A stretch of DNA of 64,000 bases from positions 460,480-524,479 of the forward strand of contig JNVV01000021.1 of assembly GCA_000733355.1 (NCBI GenBank), read 5' to 3'. Source of the DNA: Falciphora oryzae (taxonomy: Eukaryota > Ascomycota > Sordariomycetes > Magnaporthales > Magnaporthaceae). The notes under the pieces were generated by a model. The model saw only the letters and a program-made list of their open reading frames with translations. It did no database searches and was not told the DNA's origin. The position numbers were made by a program, and so were the translations under genes. Positions 1 through 10,963 of this stretch are shown here, piece by piece. Numbering within the stretch: the first letter of the stretch is position 1; each line of letters begins with the position of its first letter.

Positions 1-233
1 TGTAAAGTTGTGATCTTGATCTTTCGGCCTCTTTTCTGCTGGCATTTGCTAACTTTTTCACGCTTCCACCAGGAATTCCCTGCACCGGCGCCGCTCAAAC
101 AAGATCGAGCATACCACCCTAAGGGTATACCCAAAAACTCCTCAACTCCGGCTGGCACTCCAGCAGCGACACAAACCCAGCCGAGCACACCACCCTCGCA
201 GGGGATACACAGAAACTCCTCAACTCTGGCTAG

Positions 234-557
234 CACATACCCCTCCACGCCCGCTCCGACCCGGATGGAATCGACCTTAGAGGCTACAAGAAGTGGCTCT
301 ATCAGAGGGTTGGAGGTCTTCGGGGGCTATATGAGGACGACAAGAGCCACAAGACGGCATTCACCAAGCAGATTCGCACAAGGTCTTCCCTAGGTTTAAC
401 CGAGGCGGGCACAACAGGATTCGGCTACACTGCGGACGACGATGGGAATCACAAGTGGTATTGCATCAAGAAGGAAAATGAGGCGTATTCGTCGGCGAGT
501 CTGAGCTTCGGTATATGTCTACCTATCTACCTACCTAGATATCTAATAAATACCTAA
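234..557 (+). other. Short open stretch, possible 3' end of a gene starting outside the window
   Basis: The frame starting at 234 stays open for about 107 codons to a TAA at 555-557. It reads like real protein in the middle (WLYQRVGGLRGLYEDDKSHK, then a GFGYTADDD stretch). A stop at 231-233 closes the frame upstream, so an intron or a lost 5' part would be needed. Just upstream, about 50 bp around 112-165 is imperfectly repeated around 190-235 (both contain AACTCCTCAACTC). No family is recognised. It could also be a decayed fragment beside the NLR gene. Confidence 0.22.
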
Positions 558-586
558 GCTTTATGACCCGAAAACACACCCTCCCT

Positions 587-985
587 TCAGCCCTTCAATG
601 CTGCCAGCACATCCTGCACAATCTCTCCTGGCAGGTCAGGCCTCCTATTTAAAGCTCGAGCCGCACTAACCTTAACCTTATCATCCGGATCTTTTAGCAA
701 TGTTGCTATGCGCAGGAGAATTGGTTTTGGCAGATCCGGCCGACCACCCAAAGCTTTGGCCACATCTCTCCTAACGAATGCCTCCTTGTCTTTGAGCAAT
801 GCTCCCGCGCGCCTGAGAATCGACTCTGGCAAGTCCGATCGATCACTCAAAGTTTCAGCCGCAGAACGCCTAACGTGCCCTTCCCGGTCTTTTAGCAATG
901 CTGCTATGCCCAGCAGAATCGCTTTTGGCAAGTTCGGCCGTCCACCGATGGCTCCGACCGCAGCGCACTTAACACCCCAGGGATG
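587..985 (-). repeat. Three near-identical 99-bp coding repeats plus a partial one
   Basis: The end of the NLR gene encodes units of 33 residues with pattern RPDLPxxILxxxxxLLKDxxxxVRxxxAxxL. They follow one another without gaps, the last unit being cut short. DNA similarity between units is high, as expected for the repeat domains of fungal NLRs that diversify by unit exchange. A second small repeat lies at about 1316-1360, where an 18-bp unit encodes DDPDGLDDPDG. Confidence 0.8.
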
Positions 986-3900
986 CGGATCCTTCAAGTA
1001 GGGAGCTGCAAGTTGGATAAGTTCCAGTGAAATATCCGGCCTTTTCCGCAGCGCGTACAAGATTCCCTCTATGACCTTAGGCCCTTCTTCCCGTATAATG
1101 GCCGCGAGGATTTTCTCTGGGAATTCCATCCCGGCCACCTCATTCACGTCTAGATATTTGAAGCGTCGGTATGGAGATAATAGCGACTGCTTCAATCGAC
1201 GGTTGAGCCTATCTCGAAGCTGACTAAACTCCGAGGCCTCTTGCGACAAAGGTACTTCGTTCAGGCAATGCATGATTAGCCATCTGTGCCGTGAATATAT
1301 GATGTCTGGGTAGCCTACGCCGTCTGGGTCGTCTAGGCCGTCTGGGTCGTCTAGGGCGCCTGGGCCGTCCGGGTGCGCGTTTCCAATCACGCGGAAGAAT
1401 TCGCAGAGCGTCTTCTCGTTGTGGTGAGAATTAGCATGAAGCAAGCCGGCAACAAAACGCCAAAAGATGTTGTAGCGATCCGTGTATACGTATTGAAGCC
1501 ATTCGTGACAGTTGGTCTCAATCTCCTTCCCGCCCTTTGTCTTGTTGAAGTCCAGGTATTTGAGCCGTTTCTGCTCGCTACCAGTTTCCCAATGCCGCAC
1601 AAAATACTTGGCCGCAAAGTACTCTTGAAAAGTCAGATGTAGGAAATGATAAGTCGTGGAGCGAATTGCTGCATGGTCGGACGTCCGGAGGAACGATAGT
1701 CCTGCGAGAATGTCATCGAATGGCTTGTCCACCAGCGACGGCGAGGATCTGTAGTGCCGATAGATGGCGTCTCTGTGCTCCGTATCAAAGTTTATCACAT
1801 CGCTGCACAGTCCAGAGAAGGCCAGGCATTCGAGCCGGCCCCCCAGGCCGTCCATCCAGCCCTCGATCTCTGAGCGAGTTGCTTTCCGAGAGGACAATCC
1901 CTTCCATTCTTTTATGCGGTCGCGATCCTTCCTCCATAGGCTCAGCTCGATGTCTCGGTATAACTGGGTCATGGTTTCTGGTGCAGATTCCGAAGGGGAG
2001 CGGTTGCTCCAGGTGAAGCAGAGCGCATCGAGTTGAATGGGTATTCGAGCAAGACCCTGCATGAGCGGCCGATGTCGAAGAAATGCCTGGATCTCGTTCA
2101 CTTCTTCTGCTTTTGAGACGGTCTTGTTAAGGTACTCCGTCACTTGATCTGGGTAGAATCCGATCGTCTCCAGTTCGAGGTCGGGTTGGAGGTTGTCTGG
2201 TAGTGCTGCGGATGGCCGGGACGTAATAATGGCATTAGACTGGCTTAGGAGAGATTCGAGACATGGGTACATTTCGCTTTCTCTCTCCAAGCCTTCCGAA
2301 ACCTCATCTAGACCATCGAGCACGAACAAAGTTCTATCTTTGGCAGAACTGTGCAGTGCCTTCTCTAATTCTTTGGCGAAGCTCTCGCGATTCGGGGTGC
2401 CGGAGAAAAAGTCCCGTGAAAGGAGACCCTCGAGATTGTACCCCCTGTCGGGCTTTCTTTTTAGGGTTCGCAGGGGCACCCAGAGTACCCGGTCGAACAG
2501 GTCCCGCCATGTATCATGGTGGATGAAGTCGTAAACCATCTTTTTGCACAATGTAGTTTTGCCAACCCCGGCTCGCCCTCGAATTACGATTCTTCTCGGC
2601 TGTGTGTTGTTGCCCTTGTGATCTTTACGTGGATCGAAAAGTCTCGGCAGCCCGACCTGGATGTTCTTGTCCGGTGTCTTTATATTTAATCGAGCGGAAA
2701 GTGAAAATGGCGAGCGCCGATGGTATGCATCAGTGCTTTCCGATCCGTCCTCGGCGCAGGCTGCATCACGGCTCGGTTGCTCGACAATGGCGAGATTGAT
2801 GTAGCATTGGTCCATCGGCAGTTGGTCGCGCGAAAGCCGCTCAAGTTTGAGCCTGTCCGAATTGTAAATACGGTCGCGGATCCAGGCGTCTGCTTGTTCG
2901 AGGGGGCTCCCCTTGCGAATATCCTCGAGCATTTTCTGAATCTTTCCAGCAACAAGATCGTAGTCCGGACAGTTAGGGCCGGGGAATTTGTTCATCAAGA
3001 CGTGTGGTCGGTTCAATGGTAGTGGGTCTCGAACTATGTCTAAAGTCGCCGATGACCTATCGACCATCTATTGAACGTTAGCAAACCTCAGATAATAACG
3101 GAAGAAATAAGGAGTAAAACTCCAGAAGGAAGGAGGGGTGAAATCTTTGCGGCGCTTACCCGTTTGTTGCTGGCGAGGATGTCTGGTAGCCAAGGAAACA
3201 CTTTGCGTGGCAAGCTCGTCTTCCCAAGCTCGTCTTCCCAAGCTCGTAGAAGTTGAACAAGAGGCAGGGAGGCTCTTTGTGCTGAGAAAGATCAGTGAAC
3301 TCGCTAACTAGTGCTTCCAGAGTGGAAGTCGATCCCTTTACGATGTCGAGCAGCTTGTTCACTTCCTGGCCCCTGATCAGAGCCTGGGCCTTCAATCTTC
3401 GCTCGGCCCAGGATGCTACGTCTTGAAGCGAAGTGCCCCGAAATGGAGTGGCAAGAAAGAGAATACCGCGTGTCGCTTTGCGGAGAGAAGAAGGCCCTTC
3501 TCCCGCGCTCACAAAAGCCTTCATCAAAACGACGCCTTCGAGACACGAGGCGATGAAGAGAATGGGTCGATCCTTTCTTCCGTATCTGCCCGTGGCGGGG
3601 GGCCGTCTTTGTATACCGTCCAAAAGCAGCAGCGCAAGCTCGTCCATTGTCTTCTGGACCTGGTTGGATGGCTGCCATAGATCAGCGGGCCAGTCGCACG
3701 TAAAGATCCGGGCGCCCTTGACCCTTTCTGGGAGCATGCTGGGATCCTGCAACCAGTTGGTCTTCTTCTCGGGGTTGCTGCGGTCTACCCATGACCATGT
3801 GTTTGGCGACTTTGTGTCGAGGCCATGGATAGCGATGATGTCGATGTCTGTCTCCGTCGTATCCTTAGGGTAGACTTCATTAAGACAGACACCTCGTTGC

Positions 3901-4181
3901 GTGACTTGTTGCGCGGGTGGCTCTTCTTCCAGGCCGGAAGCCACCAGGCTCGCCTCGTGTTGGGCAGTGTTGCCGCTCGTCGCCAGTTCGGCCGGAGCAT
4001 TGGGCGGTTGTGTCGCCGCTTTAAGGGACTGGTGTAGGTGCGAGGTCGAGGCAGGGCTTGGAGGCGCGACCCTCGTAGAGAATCGAAAGTAAACGATAAC
4101 CGCCACTCCGGCAAGGAGGAGGGGTATAACGGCTCCCCATCGCGGCAAGGGAATGACCTGGTCGGTGCCGACGAGGTCCAT
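587..4181 (-). CDS. NLR-type protein: alpha/beta-hydrolase, NACHT and HEAT-like repeats; frame disturbed by a 14-bp duplication
   Basis: Fungal NLRs sense non-self and trigger heterokaryon-incompatibility-type cell death. Seen here, N to C: an optional membrane helix (WGAVIPLLLAGVAVIVYF), a SesB-like alpha/beta-hydrolase (AIHGLDTKSPNTWSW; elbow IASCLEG, with Cys where Ser is usual), a NACHT NTPase (Walker A RGRAGVGKTT, Walker B LFVLDGLDEV), and C-terminal 33-residue HEAT-like repeats. Two exons flank an intron with donor GTAAGC at 3159-3158. The conserved acceptor at 3069-3068 would join hydrolase to MVDRSSATLD, but a 14-bp tandem duplication at 3218-3245 throws the hydrolase frame into a TAA at 3158-3156. 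An AG 11 nt further on (3058-3057) restores the frame. Start taken at the ATG at 4181; an ATG at 4518 (other frame, unproven splice) may be the true start. Divergent from the DUF6601-like gene. Confidence 0.72.
3218..3245. repeat. Perfect 14-bp tandem duplication inside the NLR hydrolase exon
   Basis: GTCTTCCCAAGCTC occurs at 3218-3231 and again at 3232-3245. Fourteen is not a multiple of three. With one copy the minus-strand frame would run on as TSLPRKVFPWLPDILASNKR straight into the splice donor. With two copies it becomes GRRACHAK.. and stops. Confidence 0.9.
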
Positions 4182-4723
4182 TGCGCCTCTCAGCAGAGTC
4201 GGGTGGCCGCGGTCCCAGAGAGCGGCGTCCAGCAACACCCCACGCACGAGCTCGTCATCTGCTGGATGCCGTGACTGAGATTGCCTGTGGGCTGCTCCCA
4301 GGACGCAAGGCTGGCTCGTAGTTTTTGTGCGAGATTTCTGCTGGCGATAGACTGAAGAGTGTCTGGCGGTATTCAATTGTGTGCGCGGATGGCAGAAGTG
4401 CCTGGGTCGGAATGACGGTCGGCGTGGAAAGGTCTGCTCGCGATGGCCCGGTCAAGCTCTGAGGAGCGCCACCACGCCACGGCGCATCTATGTCCAATCG
4501 TCTCCAACCCAGGGCCATGCAGCCCGGGCGACGACATTCAAATATTGGTTCATGTCTGGTTGCAGCCTAAACCCCGTGTCCATAAATTATGCAAGCTACG
4601 ACGCATGGCAGGGACTTGACGAACCCCCACACGAATCTACATAACTTGGGGTAGGTCTGCCTTAGGTGTATCTAGCAAAAACGGCAAGCAGAGTAGCTCC
4701 CGTTGCACCTACCCGCAGTTTAC
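4182..4723. promoter_or_regulatory. Shared upstream region of the divergent NLR and DUF6601-like genes
   Basis: The start codons are 542 bp apart, or only 205 bp if the NLR begins at the ATG at 4518. No TATA box or known element was picked out. The layout implies shared control of the two genes. Confidence 0.4.
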
Positions 4724-5806
4724 ATGGCTCAGCAAAGCTCCGCTGTCTGGCCGGTCAGTAGTAGCCCTCATGACGCTCGCAATCTGCTCAAGTTTCTAAC
4801 AAGTTGCTCCAGTTCGCAACAAAGGTGCTTGGGAGTGGGGACGGCACCGTGGACACTTTGCCCGCTTCCTACCGCTACTATCAAGGCACCGGGAGAGAGA
4901 GGCGTCGTGTCGTCGGCGATCCATCTCACAATGTGGCACGATTCCTGAAAGAGGAACTTTCCCATCGGTGCCCTGTGTGAAATGCTTCCGCATTTATGGT
5001 TTGCCGGCTGGAGACGCCCGGCCACGCAGCTGCACCTGCAAGTTAGCATGGGCCGGCAGATCGTCGTCGCCGACCGCATGGATCGACACCTCCTTTGGGA
5101 CAAAAACGCCAGGCTCTTCCTCAAGCCAATCCCAGCCTTTCTTCTCGATCAAGACTTCTGGCGAGACCATCTAAAGTGCCCTACCGCCTGTGCGTGCCAG
5201 GACCCTCTGCAAGCTTCGTGTAAGGCAGAGCTGCAGAGCATCGCCTTCGGCTTCCTTTACACCTACATCTGCCTCATATCGTCGGAGACCGATTTCTTCG
5301 TTGCTAGCAAGGCTCGCCTTCTGCCTCGCAAAACAGACAACTCTGCTATCCAATGGGCAGAGTGGAAGCAATGGGCCAGAGAGCTGCTCAAACAGAAAAA
5401 TGACGGCTCGATCAATGTCCACCCGCGCTTCCTGCGTGCCGAGCTCCGCCTGTCCCGCGTCAACACCATCCACCGCCTCACCCATTTCCCGCTTCTCACA
5501 CCGTACCTCCGGGAAAGGAACACCTACAGCAGCCTTTTCAGCGACAACATCGCCTGGTTGGCCACCGCCGCCGTCTTCATCGCCCTGGTGCTGACCGCCA
5601 TGCAGGTCGGCCTCGCCACGGACCAGCTGAAGGGGGACGCCTCCTTCCAGCAGGCGTCGTACGGCTTCACCATCTTCGCCATCCTAGTGCCCATCTGGGT
5701 GTTCGGGCTAGTGGTACTGGGGGCTCTGTTTCACCTCTGCAAAGATTTGCCGTCGCTTCTTGGGAGCCTGGTGAAGCGACCGCAAGTATCACCAGCCCAG
5801 GTTTAA
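4724..5806 (+). CDS. DUF6601-like membrane protein, with an apparent 1-nt frameshift
   Basis: Resembles the fungal DUF6601 family, whose function is unknown. Proposed exon 1 is 4724-4753 (MAQQSSAVWP). A 59-nt intron follows (GTCAGT..CTAAC..CCAG, 4754-4812), then an exon from 4813 running through VGDPSHNVARFLKEEL. At about 4974-4979 the frame hits TGA, while family-like sequence resumes one frame over (EMLPHLWFAG, VSMGRQIVVADRMDRHLLW, LFLKPIPAFLLD) and stays open to 5806. The C-terminus has two membrane helices (IAWLATAAVFIALVLTAMQV and FTIFAILVPIWVFGLVVLGA). Removing one base would restore the expected spacing to PHLW. Either a young pseudogene or an assembly error; if translated from the ATG at 4982 the protein would lack its first ~90 residues. 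Confidence 0.55.
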
Positions 5807-6541
5807 GGTTAACGTCAAAAGTGGCATCCGTCTCATGCACAGGCCAGCCCGCACATGCTCTCTATATCTATATTAGTCTATTGAACCCCATGTTGCAGTA
5901 AATACCACAGTTCTATCCTATTCCCCTGTGCTGATAAGCTATGCTCTGTTATCCGGTCCGCAACGAGCACGCACGTAGGTACCAAGCCCGGCCGTTTCCA
6001 TAGCTCGGGAATCAGCTCAGCCCGACGCCGGCATCGGACCTAAGCGCCCTGCCTTCGTGGGCTTTGCCGCCCGCCCGCCCTTCCAGACCAACGTAGAAGC
6101 CTAGGAGCAGCTTTTTTTATTTTTAGTTTTTGTTACCTTCACCATCAAATTGATGCGATCCACCGGTTCCATTCCCAGGCCCGTAATCCCTACAAGAAGC
6201 TCGGCATCCGCCCGGATGTCAAACGCCCAGCTCGCTAGACTCGATCATCACAGTCGGTATGCAGATATGAATTCCTTGACATGGAACGTTTGGCTGCAGA
6301 CGGGACACCCGTTCCCTGTCCCCGATATTGGCTTGCACTTGTCACTCTTCTCTGCGGCCCTTTGTTGTGCTTTTCCTGGCTACAAATACGCATTGCACAA
6401 CGATGGGGTGTCGAGCGCGTTTTCCAGTCAGGTGAAGGGATCTCTTTGTTGCAGACCCGCTCACCGCGCGGGATTGCCTTTGAGCCATTGGCCCCTCGCT
6501 CGTCCGTATGCGTCTGTGTTCTCTCTTTGTCCTGAGAAGTG
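5807..6541. other. Intergenic, no gene seen
   Basis: Contains a T-rich run near 6113-6130. Open frames here are short and without recognisable protein character. Confidence 0.5.
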
Positions 6542-8139
6542 ATGTCGGAAAACAGCAGCTACCTATATGAATGCTTCGCGGCCGACCTTAATCGCGCCCG
6601 ACCAAGCACACACTGCATGGGGCAGGAGCAGATCGAGCGACAAAAAAACCCTTCCCTAGCCAGGATCTCCAATATGAAATCTTCTTGCAGGAGACTCCTC
6701 GAGTGCTCTCACCCACAGCTTGTTGGATGGCTACGGCGACATCATGGCCCGGATGGCTTTCATGTTGAAACGAATGGTTTTCACGACTGGGACACTCTGG
6801 CCTCCAACGAAGACTTCAGAGCTCGACTCATGTAAGCCGCATTTCCCATCGTTTTTGCAATGTCAAACTTCATGTCGCTAATGGTTCCTACAGGAAAGCA
6901 ATGATGGAAGTGGATCCCACCTCGGCACCTCTCGATGCCAGCCATGCCGTGATGCTGCTCGCCGGCCAGCTGACCAACGACAAACAGCACTCGGCGTATC
7001 AACCGTACGATGCATCTATGAAACGTCTCATCAGCAAGGAGCTGTGCTACCATGCGAGGCTTGTCCGCGATGGTGGCCGCCCTGCGATTCCAATGGACCT
7101 CATCGAGCAAGTGTACGACTGTCCAGTCGATTTTCGCGACATGCTGGGGCCATGGATCGGGCTGTGGGAGCGCGCCTGCGTGGCCATTCTCCAAGCCCAA
7201 TTTGAGGCCTGGCAGAAATTTCGAAGATGGCAGCGAAGCAACCGAGGACTGCCCCATGGCGACTACTCTTCCAAGTTCCCGGCCGAAATGGAGAGCCTGG
7301 ATAAGCCTCCGGGGGGTAACCTCGGCGGCTCTGACGAAGGGCTGTGGAGGGACACCCAGGTCCCCAACAAGATGCCCTGGGATGGGGAGGAGGGTATGTA
7401 TGAGGGTGTTGCCTACGACGACGAGGGCTTCGCTTATTATGCCGACCTAATCCAGCGGCTCTTGAAGTCTGAGGGCTTTACCCAGCCCTTCCGCTTGGAG
7501 CAAGACCCGGCGCAACAAGGAACGTGGGCAACGTGGGTCGAGTACCTCGCCTTTGGAATCTGGTGGTTAGACATCTACGCCAAAGCCCTCGCTACAGCCG
7601 ATTCTCTAGCCGAAACGGCCTTGAAAGAGCTTCGGGACGAGGGCGAGGCGGAGCCGTCTGACACCATAGACCAGCTGTTCAGCCTCGAGGAGCGTGTGCA
7701 GCGGAACATGAATGCTCACAGGGAAGCACATCATACTGATGTGTACGGTCCGAGACCAACAACGATGGCAGAAGCGGTGGCGCTGCGAACCCGTCTTGAC
7801 GACGCATTACGGGAGTGGGAAAGCATAGAACGGCACAAAGATGTGGCCAAGCTCATCCTAAAGGAGCTAGAGCCGCACTACCGCGAGAAAGAAGCCTACG
7901 ATCGTCAAAGGGCCCTGCTGGACTGGATTCGCGAGCAGCTGCTCCAGATCGAGGCGGAGGAGCCGAAGCAGGCCGCAGAAGCGGCACGTCCGAGGAGGAG
8001 ACGGGGCAGACCACCTGTCGATGACGAAGGGGTCGCGGGGGATGCACCCAAGTCGACTCGCAAGAAGCTCAGGACTTCCGCCCACGCCCCAATCCGCCGC
8101 AGCGGCAGAATCGCACGGCGCCAGGAACGCCTCCTCTAG
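6542..8139 (+). CDS. Unrecognised protein with a C-terminal AT-hook
   Basis: Two exons, 6542-6831 and 6894-8139, around a 62-nt intron (GTAAGC..GCTAAT..CTACAG); the ATG codon at the junction is split AT|G. The product is about 511 residues. The body is acidic and helical, rich in Trp, Asp and Glu, with long helices toward the end (about residues 350-440) that may form a coiled coil. The tail is strongly basic and holds an AT-hook-like core (RRRRGRPP) followed by further Arg/Lys clusters, suggesting nuclear location and binding to AT-rich DNA. No catalytic domain is recognised. An in-frame ATG at 6674 is an alternative start. Confidence 0.6.
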
Positions 8140-9001
8140 CAAGATGGCGCTGCTTCCACTTCAGTCAAATCTGGACGACTCGACAGCAGCACGCGCGCAG
8201 GTCGTGGCTCCCAAGAAGATTCCGCCCCGGCGCGCGACGGCAAGACGCGGCGATGGCAGCGAGATATCTGTTCGACGCTGCCTGGTCCAGGGGTCTTGGT
8301 GTAATGCTCAGTCGGCTCCAGGCGTCATGGGCGAGATAGGTCATGTAAGAGTACAGAGGACGGAGGGCGGCAGCCCAGCGCGGAGTTGCTCGATAGATCC
8401 CAAGCCAGGATAGTGTGCCTGGCCATGGCGAGGAGGGATAGTCCAGATTATTTGTAACTGTTTTATTGGGGGCGCATTCGAAGTATGGAATTCCTGTTAT
8501 TTACCAGTCCTGCCAACGAAGTCGCGTTGGGGAATATTGCGACGGCGATCCTGGTGACATGTTTCGATGCTGGCAATGGCCTCAATTCCGGTGTCGGATG
8601 AAATGTTAGCTGCCCTGGCCATCGCCGGAAAATGATAGCCACTAAACCCTTCTGGGCGGCGCTTCTTTGTTGGCCTCTGTGCTCCAGCATGGCAGCCTCT
8701 GAGGTCCAGCCCTTCGCGCCTTTCGCGTCTAGCACGCTTCATTGATGTGTCAATGTTACTAATCCAGGCCCAAGAATGACGATGACACCCGCTTGCCCTC
8801 GTGGCTGTTTTCGGGATTTGATCGATTTGGGGTAGCAAAAGCTCGCTCCTCGGAATTATCGGATTTCGAAATCTGGCTTGGGTTGTCGATGGTGCACTGT
8901 CCGTTCTGGCACCTTTCCGCATCTATAAACGAGACAGTTGATGCATACGTCACTCAGCCTTCTAGGACTTAAGCTGCCTTCGACCCCTCGATATTGGGTC
9001 C
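8140..9001. other. Intergenic, no gene seen
   Basis: Open frames on the minus strand between 8463 and 8953 overlap each other and show no family features. Treated as 3' flank of the AT-hook gene and promoter of the next gene. Confidence 0.5.
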
Positions 9002-10789
9002 ATGATTCCATCACGTTTACTTCCGAGGACCTCGCAGCTCTCTCGAGCCCGACTAGCACCACTCTACATTTGCCGGCAGACCTCTACAATAGCTTCCAGA
9101 ATGGCGACCCCATATCGGATGCACATAGTCCCCGAGAACACAGGGCTATGGAAGGTCCCTCAGGCAGAGGCCTCTGCCCGCAAGGCGTCCGAGCTGCTCC
9201 AGCAAGACCTTAGGGTATGGGGTAGATCCCGCTATGCTTCTCCCAAACCACGTCCCGACCTCCTACCCAGTACTGATTAGCACCTAATACAGGATCACCA
9301 TGTGTTCTTCAATGACGATGGCTTCCACAATCATGTAAGTCGTAGAGTGTTGAGTCTCAAAAGGGTTACGTAAAAACACTAGGAAACGCCTCCATACACA
9401 CCCCCTTGCTCAGCATCACGACCCCAGATCCCCCACCACATCCTCGCCCTCTACGGCACCGGCGCCTCCGCCGCGTCCCTGCAGCGCGCCTACGACTCCA
9501 ACGCCTCGTACCAGCGGCCCGCCCTCCCACTCAACAGCGACGCCGCCTCCCCTCCCGAGCAGTTGCGCGACTGGGAGCACGCCAAGAAGCTGCTGGGCCG
9601 GGAGCGCTACTACCCGGACTTCCTCGCCTTCTTCCAGCGCGAGATGGACAGTCGCGGGCCGGGAGGCTGGCGCGACGTGCTCAACGAGTATGTCTTTGGT
9701 GCCGACGAGCGTGCGACCGACACGCTCGTCCGCCTGCTCTCGGGCTTCGTGCACCCGCTCATCCAGCTCATGTACGGCGTCGAGTGGGAGCAGCCCGCCG
9801 TCGTGGCTGAGGCGCTGGCGCAGGCGAGCGTGCACGGCGACCAGATCCGCGACTTTTTGGTCGAGTCTGAGAAGCTGGCAGCCAAATTGCACGCGGAAAA
9901 TGGTGACTACAAAATGCCGTCTATCGCTTCTCTGTATGAACAGGCTGCCGCAGACGAGAAGATCGCCAACTCGGTCCGGAACGAGGACGGCAACAAGCTC
10001 GTGCAGGGCGCCCTGACGCGCGCCAAGGACGAGATGATCGCGCTCGCGGCAAAGGTCAGGGTCCGCCCCGAGGAGCTGGAGGAGAGGACGGTCGAGATGT
10101 TCAACCAGGCCGTCTTTGTGGCCGCGTCTGCAGCTGCGCACCCCAAGAAGCACGTCAAGTTTGACTTTTTCCTGATGTAAGTGGCCCAAGTTCGCCTCAT
10201 ATCTACCTAAAAGAGGGTGTGATCTCATACTAAGGAACAACCAAAAACAGGCACCACGTCAACGTCGCCCCAATCTTCCTAACAATCAACGCCGCCCCCT
10301 GGATCCCCACCGTCGCCAAGGTGCGCCTGCTCGAGTGGAAGATCCGCATGGACCTGGCGCAGTACGCGGCGCGCGCCGTCCCGCCCATGTCCATCGACCG
10401 CATCGCGGCGTACAAGTCCAAGGTTGGCGACTCCTCCTCCGCTGCCGTCGAGCCGATCGACGTCGTCTCGCGCCTCCACAACTTCGATGACGACGGCCAC
10501 GCCATCAAGCTGGGCAGGGCCGCGGGCATCTGCCAGCAGGTCTCGATGCCGTACGAGGGCCGGGACTGGATGCGCCTTAAGGGAAAGGAGAATTGGATGA
10601 AGGTGCTGAACATGATCGTGGACTCGGTCGAGGGGCCCGGGCAGCACTGGGTTCGCACTACGGGCCTTGAGGAGGCATGGAAGGTCAGTTGTTTCTCTCG
10701 AGTCCTGCACACTCGGTTTACCGTCCCTTTGACCTGCTGCTTCGCTGCTGACCCTTACTTAGGACATTGAGGACGCTCCCAAACTTTGA
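9002..10789 (+). CDS. Questin oxidase-like (DUF4243) protein
   Basis: Belongs to the AflY/questin-oxidase-like family, oxidative enzymes known from fungal polyketide pathways; this member's substrate is unknown. Five exons can be placed: 9002-9214, 9293-9334, 9428-10176, 10251-10683 and 10763-10789, all with GT..AG introns that keep frame. Family-like stretches are HVFFNDDGFHNH, HHILALYGTGA, GFVHPLIQLMYGVEW and HHVNVAPIFLTI. The extension between ATG 9002 and ATG 9101 is rich in Arg and Ser with no acidic residue (MIPSRLLPRTSQLSRARLAP), like a mitochondrial presequence; starting at 9101 would remove it. No polyketide or other biosynthetic genes lie next to it. It is convergent with Pwp2, about 175 bp away. 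Confidence 0.82.
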
Positions 10790-10963
10790 ATCCGCGGGCG
10801 AAGACAAAGCGCGTGAATAAGGGATGGAGACGACCGACACAGGTATTGACTTCTAGGATCAGCAAAATGTATTGGATATCGAGACAACTTTTTTGCACCA
10901 AAATCAACCCCATGACAAATGCGAGGCGCCCTATGACTGGGAGCGCATGGAAATACCTCCAGC

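Noticed and set aside
9416..10240. 274-codon open frame on the minus strand
   Set aside because: It lies opposite the questin-oxidase-like exons; GC-rich third positions create the long antisense frame. It has repetitive Val/Leu/Arg content and no family features.
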